Shown here: piece by piece, positions 1-8,738 of the stretch | Layout: every line of letters starts with the position of its first letter | Numbering within the stretch: the stretch's first letter is position 1 | Assembly: GCA_044227095.1 (NCBI GenBank) | Contig: JBGAFV010000001.1 | Coordinates: 2,666,001 to 2,730,000 of the forward strand | DNA: 64,000 nucleotides | From: JACMLD01 sp044227095 | GTDB lineage: Bacteria; Bacteroidota; Bacteroidia; Chitinophagales; Chitinophagaceae | Direction: 5' to 3' | Program-made: the position numbers and the translations under genes | Notes under the pieces: generated by a model | Databases searched by the model: none | The model's input: the letters and a program-made list of their open reading frames with translations, nothing else | What the model was told of the DNA's origin: nothing

Positions 1-2
1 AT

Positions 3-599
3 ACCAAAATGCGTCAATTGCGTAATTTTGGTATGGCAAATCCCGAAGGATACCGTAAGGCTTTGCGTTTAATGCGGCTTGCAGAAAAATTTAATAAACC
101 TGTAATCACATTAATAGATACTCCAGGTGCTTATCCTGGTATGGAAGCAGAAGAACGCGGACAAGGTGAGGCCATTGCAAGAAATATTTATGAGATGATG
201 CGTTTGAAGGTTCCGGTTATATGTACAATAATAGGAGAAGGTGCATCGGGCGGCGCTTTGGGTATTGGCGTAGGCGACAAAGTATTTATGATGGAGAATG
301 CCTGGTACACCGTTATTTCTCCGGAAAACTGCAGCTCTATATTGTGGCGCAGTTGGGAAATGAAAGAAAAAGCAGCAGAAGAACTTAGGTTAACATCAGA
401 CCATATGTACAAATTTGGGCTTGTAGATGGTGTGGTACCAGAGCCTTTGGGTGGTGCACATTGGGATTATAATGAAGCAGCTCAAAACCTGAAAAGCGTT
501 TTAATTAACGCCATTGCGGAACTAAAGCAACAAGATCCGCAGGAAAGAATAGACAACCGCATAAAGAAGTTTGGGAAAATGGGTTTTTGGGATGAATAA
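3..599 (+). CDS. accA: Acetyl-CoA carboxylase carboxyltransferase subunit alpha (5' truncated by window edge)
   Basis: Carboxyltransferase alpha subunit of acetyl-CoA carboxylase; with AccD it moves the carboxyl group from carboxybiotin to acetyl-CoA to form malonyl-CoA for fatty-acid synthesis in the cytoplasm. The visible part is the crotonase-fold C-terminal two thirds: NFGMANPEGYRKALRLM, then IDTPGAYPG, GEGASGGALGIGVGD and ISPENCSSILW, all family hallmarks, then EPLGGAH near the end. The reading frame is open to the left edge of the window, so the first ATG at 9 is an internal Met and about a third of the protein lies outside. The next gene, dapA, starts 128 bases downstream. Confidence 0.95.
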   Translation, partial: TKMRQLRNFGMANPEGYRKALRLMRLAEKFNKPVITLIDTPGAYPGMEAEERGQGEAIARNIYEMMRLKVPVICTIIGEGASGGALGIGVGDKVFMMENAWYTVISPENCSSILWRSWEMKEKAAEELRLTSDHMYKFGLVDGVVPEPLGGAHWDYNEAAQNLKSVLINAIAELKQQDPQERIDNRIKKFGKMGFWDE

Positions 600-727
600 G
601 CATGTTTATTTCCCGCAACAATTATAAAGTCCTCTTTTAATACTTGTCTTAGTGTTTAAATTAAATAACCCGGAAACTTCTTTCAACAAATTATAATCAT
701 CATTAAAAACTAAACAATCCTTATTTA

Positions 728-1609
728 ATGTCACTCAGTAATCGTCTTCGTGGTACCGGTGTTGCACTGGTTACCCCTTTCACCGCCAAATCAGAAATTG
801 ATTATGATGCCCTCGGCAAAGTCATCGATTTTGTGATAAAGGATGGCGTAGAGTATGTAGTTACGCTTGGTACAACAGGCGAAACCCCAACACTGCGAAA
901 GGATGAGAAGAAGGCTATTGTTGAATTTACGTATCATAAAGTTGACAGTCGTGTACCGGTGATTGTAGGTATTGGTGGCAATAATACACAGGAGGTGATA
1001 GAAGATTTGCAAAGCATTCCTCTTGATAAGGCTATTGCTGTATTAAGCGCAAGCCCTTATTACAACAAGCCTTCCCAGGAAGGATTGTACCAACATTATA
1101 AAGCTATTGCTGCAGCAACTGTAAAGCCAATACTGTTGTACAATGTTCCAGGTAGAACTGGCCGTAATATTGATGCAGATACCATTCTTCGCCTGGCAAA
1201 TGAAATAGATAATATTGCTGGTCTTAAAGAAGCTGGTGGCGATATGGCGCAATGCATGAAAGTGCTTCGCGATAAACCACAGGATTTTTTTGTTGTAAGT
1301 GGAGATGATGCACTGGCATTGCCGCAGATTGCCTGCGGTATGGAAGGCGTTATCAGCGTAGCAGCTAATAGTTTTCCAAAAACGTTTTCTGAGATGGTAC
1401 GTCTTTCTTTGAAGTCTGATTTTAAAAATGCAAAAGCATTAAACGATAAACTGATAGAAGCATATGAAATTATGTTTGCCGAAAACAACCCGGCAGGCGT
1501 TAAAGCTTTTATGGCCGAAATGGGCTTAATTGGTAATTATTTCCGCTTACCTGTAACTCCATTAAGCAGTTCGCTACACAAAAAAGTAAAAGAATACCTG
1601 GCCCGGTAA
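728..1609 (+). CDS. dapA: 4-hydroxy-tetrahydrodipicolinate synthase
   Basis: Condenses pyruvate with aspartate semialdehyde, the first committed step to diaminopimelate and lysine. The 293-residue protein is the usual length for this class I aldolase (TIM barrel). The GTTGE phosphate/carboxylate-binding motif is at residues 48-52, the catalytic Tyr is in LLYNVPGRTG (Tyr138), and the Schiff-base lysine is in AGLKEAGGD (Lys167). The YYNKPSQEG segment (111-119) is also typical. The ATG at 728 is the natural start, as it aligns with the family N-terminus. A rho-independent terminator follows directly, so it is probably the last gene of its transcript. Confidence 0.96.
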   Translation: MSLSNRLRGTGVALVTPFTAKSEIDYDALGKVIDFVIKDGVEYVVTLGTTGETPTLRKDEKKAIVEFTYHKVDSRVPVIVGIGGNNTQEVIEDLQSIPLDKAIAVLSASPYYNKPSQEGLYQHYKAIAAATVKPILLYNVPGRTGRNIDADTILRLANEIDNIAGLKEAGGDMAQCMKVLRDKPQDFFVVSGDDALALPQIACGMEGVISVAANSFPKTFSEMVRLSLKSDFKNAKALNDKLIEAYEIMFAENNPAGVKAFMAEMGLIGNYFRLPVTPLSSSLHKKVKEYLAR

Positions 1610-1632
1610 TTTTATTGTTTTTTTATATAGAG

Positions 1633-1667
1633 ATATGCCTTGCTTTGTAAGCAGGCATATTTTTTTT
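1633..1667 (+). terminator. Rho-independent terminator of dapA
   Basis: Arms ATATGCCT and AGGCATAT (1633-1640 and 1653-1660) enclose a further GCTT/AAGC stem with one bulged T, followed by a run of T to 1667. It lies 23 bases after the dapA stop. Confidence 0.85.
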
Positions 1668-1743
1668 ATTGAATGATTAAAGCACTAATCATGTAAACCA
1701 AGCGTTACTGCATTGAGTGCAAAAGAAGTATATAGCAGCAATT

Positions 1744-2844
1744 ATGAGTTTAACAACATCAAATACGCAATTCAGTATAAAGTTAAAAGTAACAGCACTG
1801 CCCTTAGAGCCTGTTTGTGAAAATATTTATCTCGCAGGTAACTTTAATGGATGGAACCCCGGAGACGATAAATTCAAATTGACAAAAGATAAATCCGGAT
1901 CTTTTTTTATAGAGCTGAACAAAATGAGTGCAGGCAATTGTGAATTTAAATTTACCAGGGGCGGTTGGAATAATGCCGAAGCAAACAACAACGGCAGTGA
2001 TGTGCCTAACCGTGTAATGGATATTCAATCTGATACTTCTTGTGATTTTTCAATTGAAGGATGGAAAGATGAGTTGGTACAAAAGCCAAGACTTTCTACA
2101 GCTTCTGTGCAGGTTAGTATAATGGATGAAACTTTTCCAATTAAAAGTCTTGGGCGAACAAGACGCATATGGGTTTACCTGCCAAAAGAATATAACACAT
2201 CGGGCAAAAAATATCCAGTACTCTATATGCACGATGGACAAAATTTATTTGACAACGCTACAGCATTTGCGGGCGAATGGGGATTAGATAAAACCCTTAA
2301 TACAATAAAAGAAACCTGTATTGTTGTAGGAATTGATAATGGCGGCGTGCAGCGAATGAAAGAATACAATCCAAATAATACAAGGCAATTTGGAAAAGCA
2401 GAAGGCAAAGCGTATTTGTCTTTTATTGTAAAAGAGCTTAAACCTTTTATCGATAAAAAATACAAAACAATAAAAGGTAGTAAGTACACATACATGGCCG
2501 GCAGTTCTATGGGCGGATTAATTTCTTTTTATGCAGGATTGTATTACCCGCAAATATTTGGTGTGTTGGGTATTTTATCTCCTTCTTTCTGGATTGCACC
2601 ACAAATAACAAAACAGGTTAAAGAGCTTGCAAACAAAAAAAATAATAGTAGACAAAAATATTTTTTCTATGTAGGCGGCGCAGAAAACCCGGGAGTTGAA
2701 AAAAATATGAAGAAGGTAGTAAATGAATTAAAAAAAGCTGCAGATCCTTCAATGCTGGTTGTAGTAAAACCAGCTGGAAAACACAATGAAGCTACATGGG
2801 GTGAAGTGTTTCCTGAATTTTTTAATTGGATTGTTTCATCATAA
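1744..2844 (+). CDS. Esterase D-type alpha/beta hydrolase with N-terminal starch-binding-like domain
   Basis: Two domains are visible. The first ~110 residues look like a CBM20/CBM48-type beta-sandwich (YLAGNFNGWNPGDD, then EFKFTRGGW). The rest is an esterase D/IroE-like hydrolase: RRIWVYLPKEYN, YPVLYMHDGQNLFD, and the nucleophile elbow AGSSMGG (GxSxG), with a C-terminal histidine in GKHNEATWGEVF. Such proteins hydrolyse acyl esters on glycans or siderophore-like substrates; the substrate here is not evident. No signal peptide is seen, so a cytoplasmic location is inferred. A GTG at 1717 would add nine residues; the ATG at 1744 is preferred because the domain begins right after it. Confidence 0.85.
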   Translation: MSLTTSNTQFSIKLKVTALPLEPVCENIYLAGNFNGWNPGDDKFKLTKDKSGSFFIELNKMSAGNCEFKFTRGGWNNAEANNNGSDVPNRVMDIQSDTSCDFSIEGWKDELVQKPRLSTASVQVSIMDETFPIKSLGRTRRIWVYLPKEYNTSGKKYPVLYMHDGQNLFDNATAFAGEWGLDKTLNTIKETCIVVGIDNGGVQRMKEYNPNNTRQFGKAEGKAYLSFIVKELKPFIDKKYKTIKGSKYTYMAGSSMGGLISFYAGLYYPQIFGVLGILSPSFWIAPQITKQVKELANKKNNSRQKYFFYVGGAENPGVEKNMKKVVNELKKAADPSMLVVVKPAGKHNEATWGEVFPEFFNWIVSS

Positions 2845-3020
2845 TCGCTGTGTATGCAAATTAGTTAGTCAAAGTTTGAAAGTTCATAGTCCGTTTGCTA
2901 AGCCGTGAAGTAAATTTATAACTCTTATCTCGTTTGTAACCCATCGCGGTGATAGGTGAACGTGATGCTATGATTAATTAAGCTGTTTGAACCAATGCCC
3001 GCAGATCAACATTGATATAG

Positions 3021-3070
3021 AATTGAAAGGACTGCGACGCAAGGATGATGCTATAAAAAAGAAATGCTGG
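3021..3070 (+). repeat. Weak copy of dispersed GTGCGACGC-type intergenic repeat
   Basis: Contains ACTGCGACGCAAGGATGATG, then AATGCTGGT, in the same order as the stronger copy at 58314-58360. It lacks the leading GTACAAG. It sits in the 280-base spacer between the convergent esterase and RNase Z genes. This is the least certain of the four copies. Confidence 0.35.
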
Positions 3071-3115
3071 TATCATATTTCTTTTAAAGAACTTCAAACT
3101 GCAAATAAGACTATA

Positions 3116-3143
3116 ACTCCGAACTAAGAACTAACAACTCTAT
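3116..3143 (+). repeat. 7-bp tandem repeat array (ACTnnnA x4) over the 3' end of rnz
   Basis: Four consecutive heptamers: ACTCCGA, ACTAAGA, ACTAACA, ACTCTAT. Read on the minus strand, the array encodes the last residues of RNase Z and supplies its TAG stop. Similar arrays occur at 36513, 44919 and 54510. Confidence 0.6.
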
Positions 3144-4032
3144 AAGTAACACCCTCCAACGCCAAATCGGTATTAATAAAAATTTCTTTGGCCTGAGTTT
3201 CAAATTCATTCAGCGCTTCATATTTACTGCTGAAGTGGCCAATGATTAATCTTCCAACACCAGCTTTTAATGCAATGGTTGCTGCTTGTTCCGTTGTACA
3301 ATGAAAACGTTTTATAGCACGGTCTGCCAAATCTTTTAAGTAAGTTGTTTCGTGGTAAAGCAGGTTTGCACCTTTTACTTTTTCAATAATGCTTTCATCA
3401 TACATAGTATCTGCACTGTAAGCATAACTAAGAGGGGCAGGGGCTGCAATGGTAACAGCATCGTTTTCTATTAGCACACCTGCTTTGGTTGTGTAATCTT
3501 CTCCCCACTTTAAACGATCAAAAAAAGATGCAGGCACACCCATTTCAATTGCTTTCTCAGGTAAAATGCGGCGTGGTGCCCTTACCTGCTCAAACCTAAA
3601 ACCCCAGCAGGGTATGCGGTGGCTCACTTTAAAACAATACACCCTGAATTTTTCTTCGTCTGCAATCAATCCTTCGTGCAACGGATGAAAGTGAAGTTTG
3701 AAAGGCAAAGTGGTATCTGCAACTTTTAACTGCATATCAATCAGCTCCTTCAATTGTGCAGGTGCATGAAGGTGCATGTCGTGCTCGCGGCCAAGTAAGC
3801 CCATGCTTGTTATAAGGCCGATGAGGCCAAAATAATGGTCGCCATGAAGGTGAGAAATAAAAATATGGTTGATACGGCTGCGGCGAATGCGGTATTTGGC
3901 CATTTGCATTTGTGTGCCTTCCCCGCAGTCTACAAGAAACAAATGATCATCAAGCGTTACTACTTGTGCAGTAGGGTGACGGTCAAAAGCCGGTAAAGCA
4001 GAGTTATTTCCAAGGATGGTTACAGCGAGCAT
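3124..4032 (-). CDS. rnz: Ribonuclease Z
   Basis: Endonuclease that removes the 3' trailer of tRNA precursors. The 302-residue length fits the short bacterial RNase Z. The metallo-beta-lactamase zinc motif SHLHGDH is at residues 60-66, preceded by DCGEGTQMQ (35-43). Later ligand regions include the histidine in HETTYLKD and GHFSSKY near the C-terminus. The ATG at 4032 gives the family N-terminus MLAVTILGNNSALP; an in-frame TTG at 4071 would only add 13 unrelated residues. A TAGTTTTG box 27 bases upstream may be its promoter. The C-terminal tail is written by a 7-bp repeat array. Confidence 0.94.
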   Translation of the reverse strand: MLAVTILGNNSALPAFDRHPTAQVVTLDDHLFLVDCGEGTQMQMAKYRIRRSRINHIFISHLHGDHYFGLIGLITSMGLLGREHDMHLHAPAQLKELIDMQLKVADTTLPFKLHFHPLHEGLIADEEKFRVYCFKVSHRIPCWGFRFEQVRAPRRILPEKAIEMGVPASFFDRLKWGEDYTTKAGVLIENDAVTIAAPAPLSYAYSADTMYDESIIEKVKGANLLYHETTYLKDLADRAIKRFHCTTEQAATIALKAGVGRLIIGHFSSKYEALNEFETQAKEIFINTDLALEGVTYRVVSS

Positions 4033-4059
4033 AGTAAGGTGTAAAGTGTTGTACAGCAA

Positions 4060-4067
4060 CAAAACTA
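4060..4067 (-). promoter_or_regulatory. Putative -7 promoter box of rnz (TAGTTTTG)
   Basis: Minus-strand TAGTTTTG matches the Bacteroidota -7 consensus TAnnTTTG, 27 bases before the preferred ATG. No good TTTG at the -33 position was found, so support is partial. Confidence 0.4.
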
Positions 4068-4179
4068 ACAAAGCAGTTTAAATAACGGCATATGTAAACT
4101 GATATTTTTAGTGAATAGGATGTTTTTGAAATACAGCTTCCGGCTGTCAGATGCGATAGCGGCATTTCTATTGACCAAC

Positions 4180-4575
4180 TTATTCCAGATTGAATTGGGG
4201 ATTATCGTTGTCCATCAGTTCCCGCTCAATTTCTTCCATTTGTATCATATCCCACGCTTCGCTTTCGGTGGGTACTATATTCATCAACTCAAGAAGACCG
4301 GTTTTGTCTAAGGTTTCTTCCACCTGGGGTTGAACACCGCAAACAACGAATGAGGCATTTTGTTCGTAAAACTGTTGCTGTATCTTTACAATAGTTTCAG
4401 CAGCAGCATCATCCATGGTTTGGATGTCTTTACAATTCAAGATTACATTTTTGACATTGTTTTTAAGGTATTGAATTAACGTTTGCTCCAATTCTGCTGT
4501 CATATTAGCAGCTATTGCAGGTTCTCCGATGGTAATGACATGGAATTTTTCTTTGGTATCTGTTTTGACATTCAT
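4180..4575 (-). CDS. STAS-domain protein (anti-sigma-factor-antagonist-like)
   Basis: 131-residue single STAS domain related to SpoIIAA/RsbV antagonists, which bind anti-sigma kinases. The usual order is visible: beta strand FHVITIGEP, NVILNCKDIQTMDD, then QNASFVVCGVQPQVEETLDKTG. The phosphorylation motif, normally DSSG, reads D55-D56-A57-A58. The regulatory Ser is therefore replaced by Asp, with no Ser/Thr at the next position. The C-terminus has an acidic tail (EIERELMDNDNPQ). The ATG at 4575 is preferred over the GTG at 4584. No cognate anti-sigma kinase lies nearby; the partner is unknown. Confidence 0.8.
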   Translation of the reverse strand: MNVKTDTKEKFHVITIGEPAIAANMTAELEQTLIQYLKNNVKNVILNCKDIQTMDDAAAETIVKIQQQFYEQNASFVVCGVQPQVEETLDKTGLLELMNIVPTESEAWDMIQMEEIERELMDNDNPQFNLE

Positions 4576-4745
4576 ATTGTTCACAAAATAGTTCTTACAA
4601 TTTTAAACTTGTTAAAAACGTTACATCCCCGGAAACTTTTACACAAATAAAACGTACTTGTGAATAAGGGGTAACGCAACTAGCAAGCGGCAACAGGAAT
4701 CAAAAATATTCGTTATTATTGTATCACCCATAAATCCTCGAGAAC

Positions 4746-7271
4746 ATGGACAATAATTTTTCAGCACAAGTAAAGGAAATTATCTCGTACAGCAGGGAAG
4801 AAGCATTACGTCTTGGCAATGACTTCATAGGCACAGAACATCTGTTGCTGGGGTTAATCCGTGAAGGGGATAACACGGCTATCCGCATCCTCAAAAGCTT
4901 CAACGTGGATTTGTATGAGTTAAGAAAGGAAATTGAACTTGCAGTAAAAGACAAAACGGGTAAAAACATTGCTAATATCAACAGCCTGCCATTAACCAAA
5001 CAGGCAGAGAAAGTAATACGTGTTACCGTACTGGAAGCAAAAGCGCTTAAGAGCACTACTGTAGAAACAGAGCATCTTATGCTTTCTATTCTTAAGAACA
5101 AGGAAAACATTGCTACACAAATTTTAAATCAGTTTGACGTGGATTACGATTTATTCAGGAATGAACTCGGCGTATCTAAAGGCAGCGAAACACGCAGTGA
5201 ATATTCAGAAGAAGGTGATGATGAGTTTGATGAAGAAAAGAAATATGCACAGCAAAAATCAAAAGCCGCAGGCGCCGCAAAAAGCAAAACACCAGTACTT
5301 GATAATTTTGGACGTGATATAACCCGCCTTGCAGAAAATGGATCGCTTGATCCAATTGTTGGTAGGGAAGAAGAAATAGAACGTGTATCGCAAATTTTAT
5401 CAAGAAGAAAAAAGAACAATCCTATATTAATTGGTGAACCCGGTGTTGGTAAAACAGCAATTGTAGAAGGATTGGCTTTGCGCATTGTTCAGCGCAAAGT
5501 GTCAAGGGTATTGTTTGATAAAAGAGTAGTAAGCCTTGACCTTGCAGCGCTGGTTGCCGGTACAAAATACCGTGGCCAGTTTGAAGAAAGAATGAAAGCC
5601 ATCATGAACGAATTGGAAAAAAACCGTGATGTGATTTTATTCATCGATGAAATACACACCATAGTTGGTGCAGGTGGTGCCAGCGGCTCGCTGGACGCCA
5701 GCAATATATTTAAACCAGCACTGGCCCGCGGAGAACTGCAGTGCATCGGCGCATCTACTTTGGATGAATATAGAATGTACATTGAGAAAGATGGTGCATT
5801 AGACAGGCGTTTTCAAAAAGTAATGGTAGATCCGCCAAGTGTAGATGAAACCATCCAGATTCTTACCAACATCCAGAGCAAGTATGAAGATTTTCACAAC
5901 GTTACTTATTCTCCAGATGCTATAGAAGCTTGTGTTAAGCTTAGCGATCGTTATATGACTGATCGTCTTTTGCCCGATAAAGCGATTGATGTACTGGATG
6001 AAGTAGGTGCAAGGGTGCATTTAAAAAACATCAATGTGCCGCAGGATGTGGTAGATCTTGAAAAGAAAATAGAAGACGTTAAAAACGAAAAAAATAAAGT
6101 AGTTAAGAGCCAGAAGTTTGAAGAAGCGGCTTCACTGCGTGATACAGAAAAACGTCTTGCAGAAGAATTGGAAAAAGCCAAGAACCAGTGGGAAGAAGAA
6201 AGCAAACACAAACGTTATCCTATAGACGAAGATGCCATTGCAGAAGTAGTGAGCATGATGACAGGCATACCTGTTAAACGTATGGTGCAGGCTGAAACGG
6301 ATAAGCTGAAGAAGATGAATGAAGATATGAAGGGCATGGTAATTGGCCAGGATGAAGCTATTCTGAAAGTGGTAAAAGCCATTCAGCGTAACAGGGTAGG
6401 GTTGAAAGATCCTAAAAAGCCAATCGGCACATTTATATTCTTAGGCCCTACTGGTGTTGGTAAAACAGAGTTGGCAAGGGCATTATCAAGATATATGTTC
6501 GACAGTGAAGATTCTCTCATTCGCATAGACATGAGCGAGTATATGGAGAAATTTACTGTAAGCCGTTTAATTGGTGCACCTCCCGGCTATGTGGGTTATG
6601 AAGAAGGCGGGCAGCTTACAGAAAAAGTACGTCGCAAACCTTACAGCGTTATTTTGCTGGATGAAATTGAAAAAGCGCATCCTGATATTTACAATATTTT
6701 ATTGCAGGTATTGGATGATGGACAGTTGACAGATGGTTTAGGCAGAAAAATTGATTTCAAGAATACGCTTATCATCATGACTTCTAACATTGGTGTACGC
6801 CAGTTGAAAGATTTTGGAGAAGGCGTTGGTTTTGCTACTGCTTCACGTATACAAAATGCAGAAGAAAACAATAAGGCTGTAATTGAAAAAGCGTTGAAAC
6901 GCACTTTCTCTCCGGAGTTCTTAAACAGGATAGACGATGTGGTAGTGTTTAATTCTTTGGAAAAATCTCACATCTTCCAGATTATAGATATCCTGATGAA
7001 GGGTGTGTTGAAACGTTTGGCAATTCTTGGTTTCAGTCTTGAACTTACAGAAGAAGCGAAAACTTTTATAGCAGATAAAGGTTATGATGTTCAATTTGGT
7101 GCAAGACCTTTGCACAGGGCTATTCAGAAATACCTGGAAGATCCTTTAGCAGAGGAAATACTGAACCTGAACATTAAGAATGGTGATGTGCTTATAGCAG
7201 ATCTCGACAAAGAAAATGCAAAAATCAAGTTCACACTTAAGCAAAAAGAAATAGAAAAATCAGAAGCTTAA
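4746..7271 (+). CDS. clpC: ATP-dependent Clp protease ATP-binding subunit ClpC
   Basis: Hexameric AAA+ unfoldase that feeds substrates to ClpP. 841 residues, in order: N-terminal Clp-N repeats (FSAQVKEIISYSREEA, GTEHLLLGL, ETEHLMLSIL); a charged linker around 155-180; AAA domain 1 with Walker A GEPGVGKTA at 230-238 and LFIDEIHTIVGAG; a UVR-type middle coiled coil at about 450-472 (KFEEAASLRDTEKRL); AAA domain 2 with Walker A GPTGVGKTE at 567-575 and LLDEIEKAHPD; and the C-terminal D2-small domain (DVQFGARPLHRAIQ). The UVR motif and length favour ClpC over ClpB. GVGFATAS contains the tripeptide used for ClpP docking. It stands alone, ended by a strong hairpin. Confidence 0.95.
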   Translation: MDNNFSAQVKEIISYSREEALRLGNDFIGTEHLLLGLIREGDNTAIRILKSFNVDLYELRKEIELAVKDKTGKNIANINSLPLTKQAEKVIRVTVLEAKALKSTTVETEHLMLSILKNKENIATQILNQFDVDYDLFRNELGVSKGSETRSEYSEEGDDEFDEEKKYAQQKSKAAGAAKSKTPVLDNFGRDITRLAENGSLDPIVGREEEIERVSQILSRRKKNNPILIGEPGVGKTAIVEGLALRIVQRKVSRVLFDKRVVSLDLAALVAGTKYRGQFEERMKAIMNELEKNRDVILFIDEIHTIVGAGGASGSLDASNIFKPALARGELQCIGASTLDEYRMYIEKDGALDRRFQKVMVDPPSVDETIQILTNIQSKYEDFHNVTYSPDAIEACVKLSDRYMTDRLLPDKAIDVLDEVGARVHLKNINVPQDVVDLEKKIEDVKNEKNKVVKSQKFEEAASLRDTEKRLAEELEKAKNQWEEESKHKRYPIDEDAIAEVVSMMTGIPVKRMVQAETDKLKKMNEDMKGMVIGQDEAILKVVKAIQRNRVGLKDPKKPIGTFIFLGPTGVGKTELARALSRYMFDSEDSLIRIDMSEYMEKFTVSRLIGAPPGYVGYEEGGQLTEKVRRKPYSVILLDEIEKAHPDIYNILLQVLDDGQLTDGLGRKIDFKNTLIIMTSNIGVRQLKDFGEGVGFATASRIQNAEENNKAVIEKALKRTFSPEFLNRIDDVVVFNSLEKSHIFQIIDILMKGVLKRLAILGFSLELTEEAKTFIADKGYDVQFGARPLHRAIQKYLEDPLAEEILNLNIKNGDVLIADLDKENAKIKFTLKQKEIEKSEA

Positions 7272-7293
7272 TAAAGCAAGATTATAATTATTG

Positions 7294-7320
7294 AATGCCC
7301 CGTTTTTATAACGGGGCATT
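7294..7320 (+). terminator. Hairpin terminator after clpC
   Basis: Perfect 11-bp stem AATGCCCCGTT/AACGGGGCATT with a 5-base loop, followed by TCTTT. It starts 22 bases after the clpC stop. Confidence 0.8.
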
Positions 7321-7447
7321 TCTTTGTAATTTCACTACGTCAATATCCCGAACGTATAGCATATTCCGTGTTTGCAATTTGTCAGGGGAGTGTTCAATAG
7401 AATATTTATATTAGAGTAGCGAAAGAAGTGTCGTTTCCAAAATTTAA

Positions 7448-8629
7448 ATGGAAAGAAAATTGAATAACGCATCCATAACCATTTATATGATTATGCCATG
7501 GAATATCCGGTTATTGTTGCTGTTGTGTATAACATCCGCCAGTGTGTATGCACAAAGTGATACAGCAGGGTTAATAAACATTGGCGATCCTGCTCCGCCG
7601 CTGCGGGTGCATTGGTTAAAAGGTGAACCTGTTCTTCAATTTGAAAAAGGCAAGTTATATGTAGTTGAATTCTGGGCTAGCTGGTGTATTCCTTGCAAAG
7701 CGGCAATGCCTCATCTTTCTGACCTGGCCCGTACTTACAAAGACAAAGTTATTTTTTTGGGTATTGATATATACGAACAGAAAACTACATCCCTGCAGAA
7801 AATAAAAGGTTTTGTAGATAGCATGGGTCAAAAAATGGATTATAAAGTAGCAAAAGAAGACAGCAATTTTATGGCAACTGACTGGCTTAATGCTACAGGA
7901 GAACAGGTAAATGGTATTCCACAAACTTTTGTGGTAAACAGAGAAGGGAAATTGGCCTGGATTGGACATCCGGCAGATTTAGCAGCAGTGCTTCCCGAAA
8001 TAGTTAATAATAAGTGGGATATAAAAACCGCATTGGCAAATCGTAATGAGACAAAGCGCTTAACGGCAATTGACAATGATGTTTATTATGATTTAATAAA
8101 TTATACAAAAAGTCCTAATTGGGCAGGTTCCAGCGACAAGCCGGATTCGCTGCTCATGGCAATTGCTGATATTCTTAGAAAAGAACCAAAATTGAAATAC
8201 GCTCCGAATATTACTTCTCTCACTTTTTTTGCTTTACTTAAAATAGATATGCACAAAGCCTATGAATATGGCCAACAAGGGTTGTTGGAAACAGACTATC
8301 GTTACAAACCCTCCTTTTTCATTGTTCAACGAATCGATAACAATGCGGACAGTTTGCATTATTCACAAGAAATTTATCATTTGGGGGCGCAAGCCTGCCA
8401 GTTAGAAATTGATCAAACTGCTTATCCTGAAATTGCCAATACATATAAGCTCTACAACAAAATGGCCGATTGGTATTGGCTTGCAAACGAGCCTGCAAAA
8501 GCAAGGGAAGCCCAGGAAATGGCTATTGAAATATTAAAAAGTAAAAAAGAATTTTCTGCAACTGAATTGAATGCATATGAATCACGGCTTCAGCAATATA
8601 AAGATAGTGTTGTATTTAAACTTCCCTGA
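7448..8629 (+). CDS. Secreted TlpA-like thioredoxin-fold protein
   Basis: Exported thiol-disulfide oxidoreductase of the TlpA/ResA type. A hydrophobic signal segment (about residues 17-35, ending VYAQS) precedes the thioredoxin fold: VVEFWASWCIPC with redox Cys80 and Cys83, and the cis-Pro region NGIPQTFVV. The first ~190 residues are the thioredoxin domain. The remaining ~200 residues are helical and carry no motif I recognise, though the spacing of KAYEYGQQGL and AKAREAQEMAIEIL resembles TPR-like helices. ATGs at 7487 or 7493 would give a more usual signal-peptide length than the 7448 start. Its substrate is unknown. Confidence 0.85.
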   Translation: MERKLNNASITIYMIMPWNIRLLLLLCITSASVYAQSDTAGLINIGDPAPPLRVHWLKGEPVLQFEKGKLYVVEFWASWCIPCKAAMPHLSDLARTYKDKVIFLGIDIYEQKTTSLQKIKGFVDSMGQKMDYKVAKEDSNFMATDWLNATGEQVNGIPQTFVVNREGKLAWIGHPADLAAVLPEIVNNKWDIKTALANRNETKRLTAIDNDVYYDLINYTKSPNWAGSSDKPDSLLMAIADILRKEPKLKYAPNITSLTFFALLKIDMHKAYEYGQQGLLETDYRYKPSFFIVQRIDNNADSLHYSQEIYHLGAQACQLEIDQTAYPEIANTYKLYNKMADWYWLANEPAKAREAQEMAIEILKSKKEFSATELNAYESRLQQYKDSVVFKLP

Positions 8630-8663
8630 TTCAAAAATTTAAGGCATGCAATTATACTTCGGT

Positions 8664-8671
8664 TAAATTTG
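8664..8671 (+). promoter_or_regulatory. Putative -7 promoter box of cmk (TAAATTTG)
   Basis: TAAATTTG matches TAnnTTTG, 67 bases upstream of the cmk ATG. No TTTG is found at the expected -33 position. Confidence 0.4.
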
Positions 8672-8738
8672 CGAATCTGTGACAATTGTTGGAGTTCTCA
8701 CTAACAAAACGCATTTTTGCTGAAACATTTCCTTCTGC

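Noticed and set aside
1096..1488. 130-codon open frame on the minus strand inside dapA
   Set aside because: Fully inside a well-supported gene on the other strand, with no motif of its own.
4111..4311. 66-codon plus-strand frame overlapping the STAS gene
   Set aside because: It overlaps the STAS coding region and lacks any recognisable feature.
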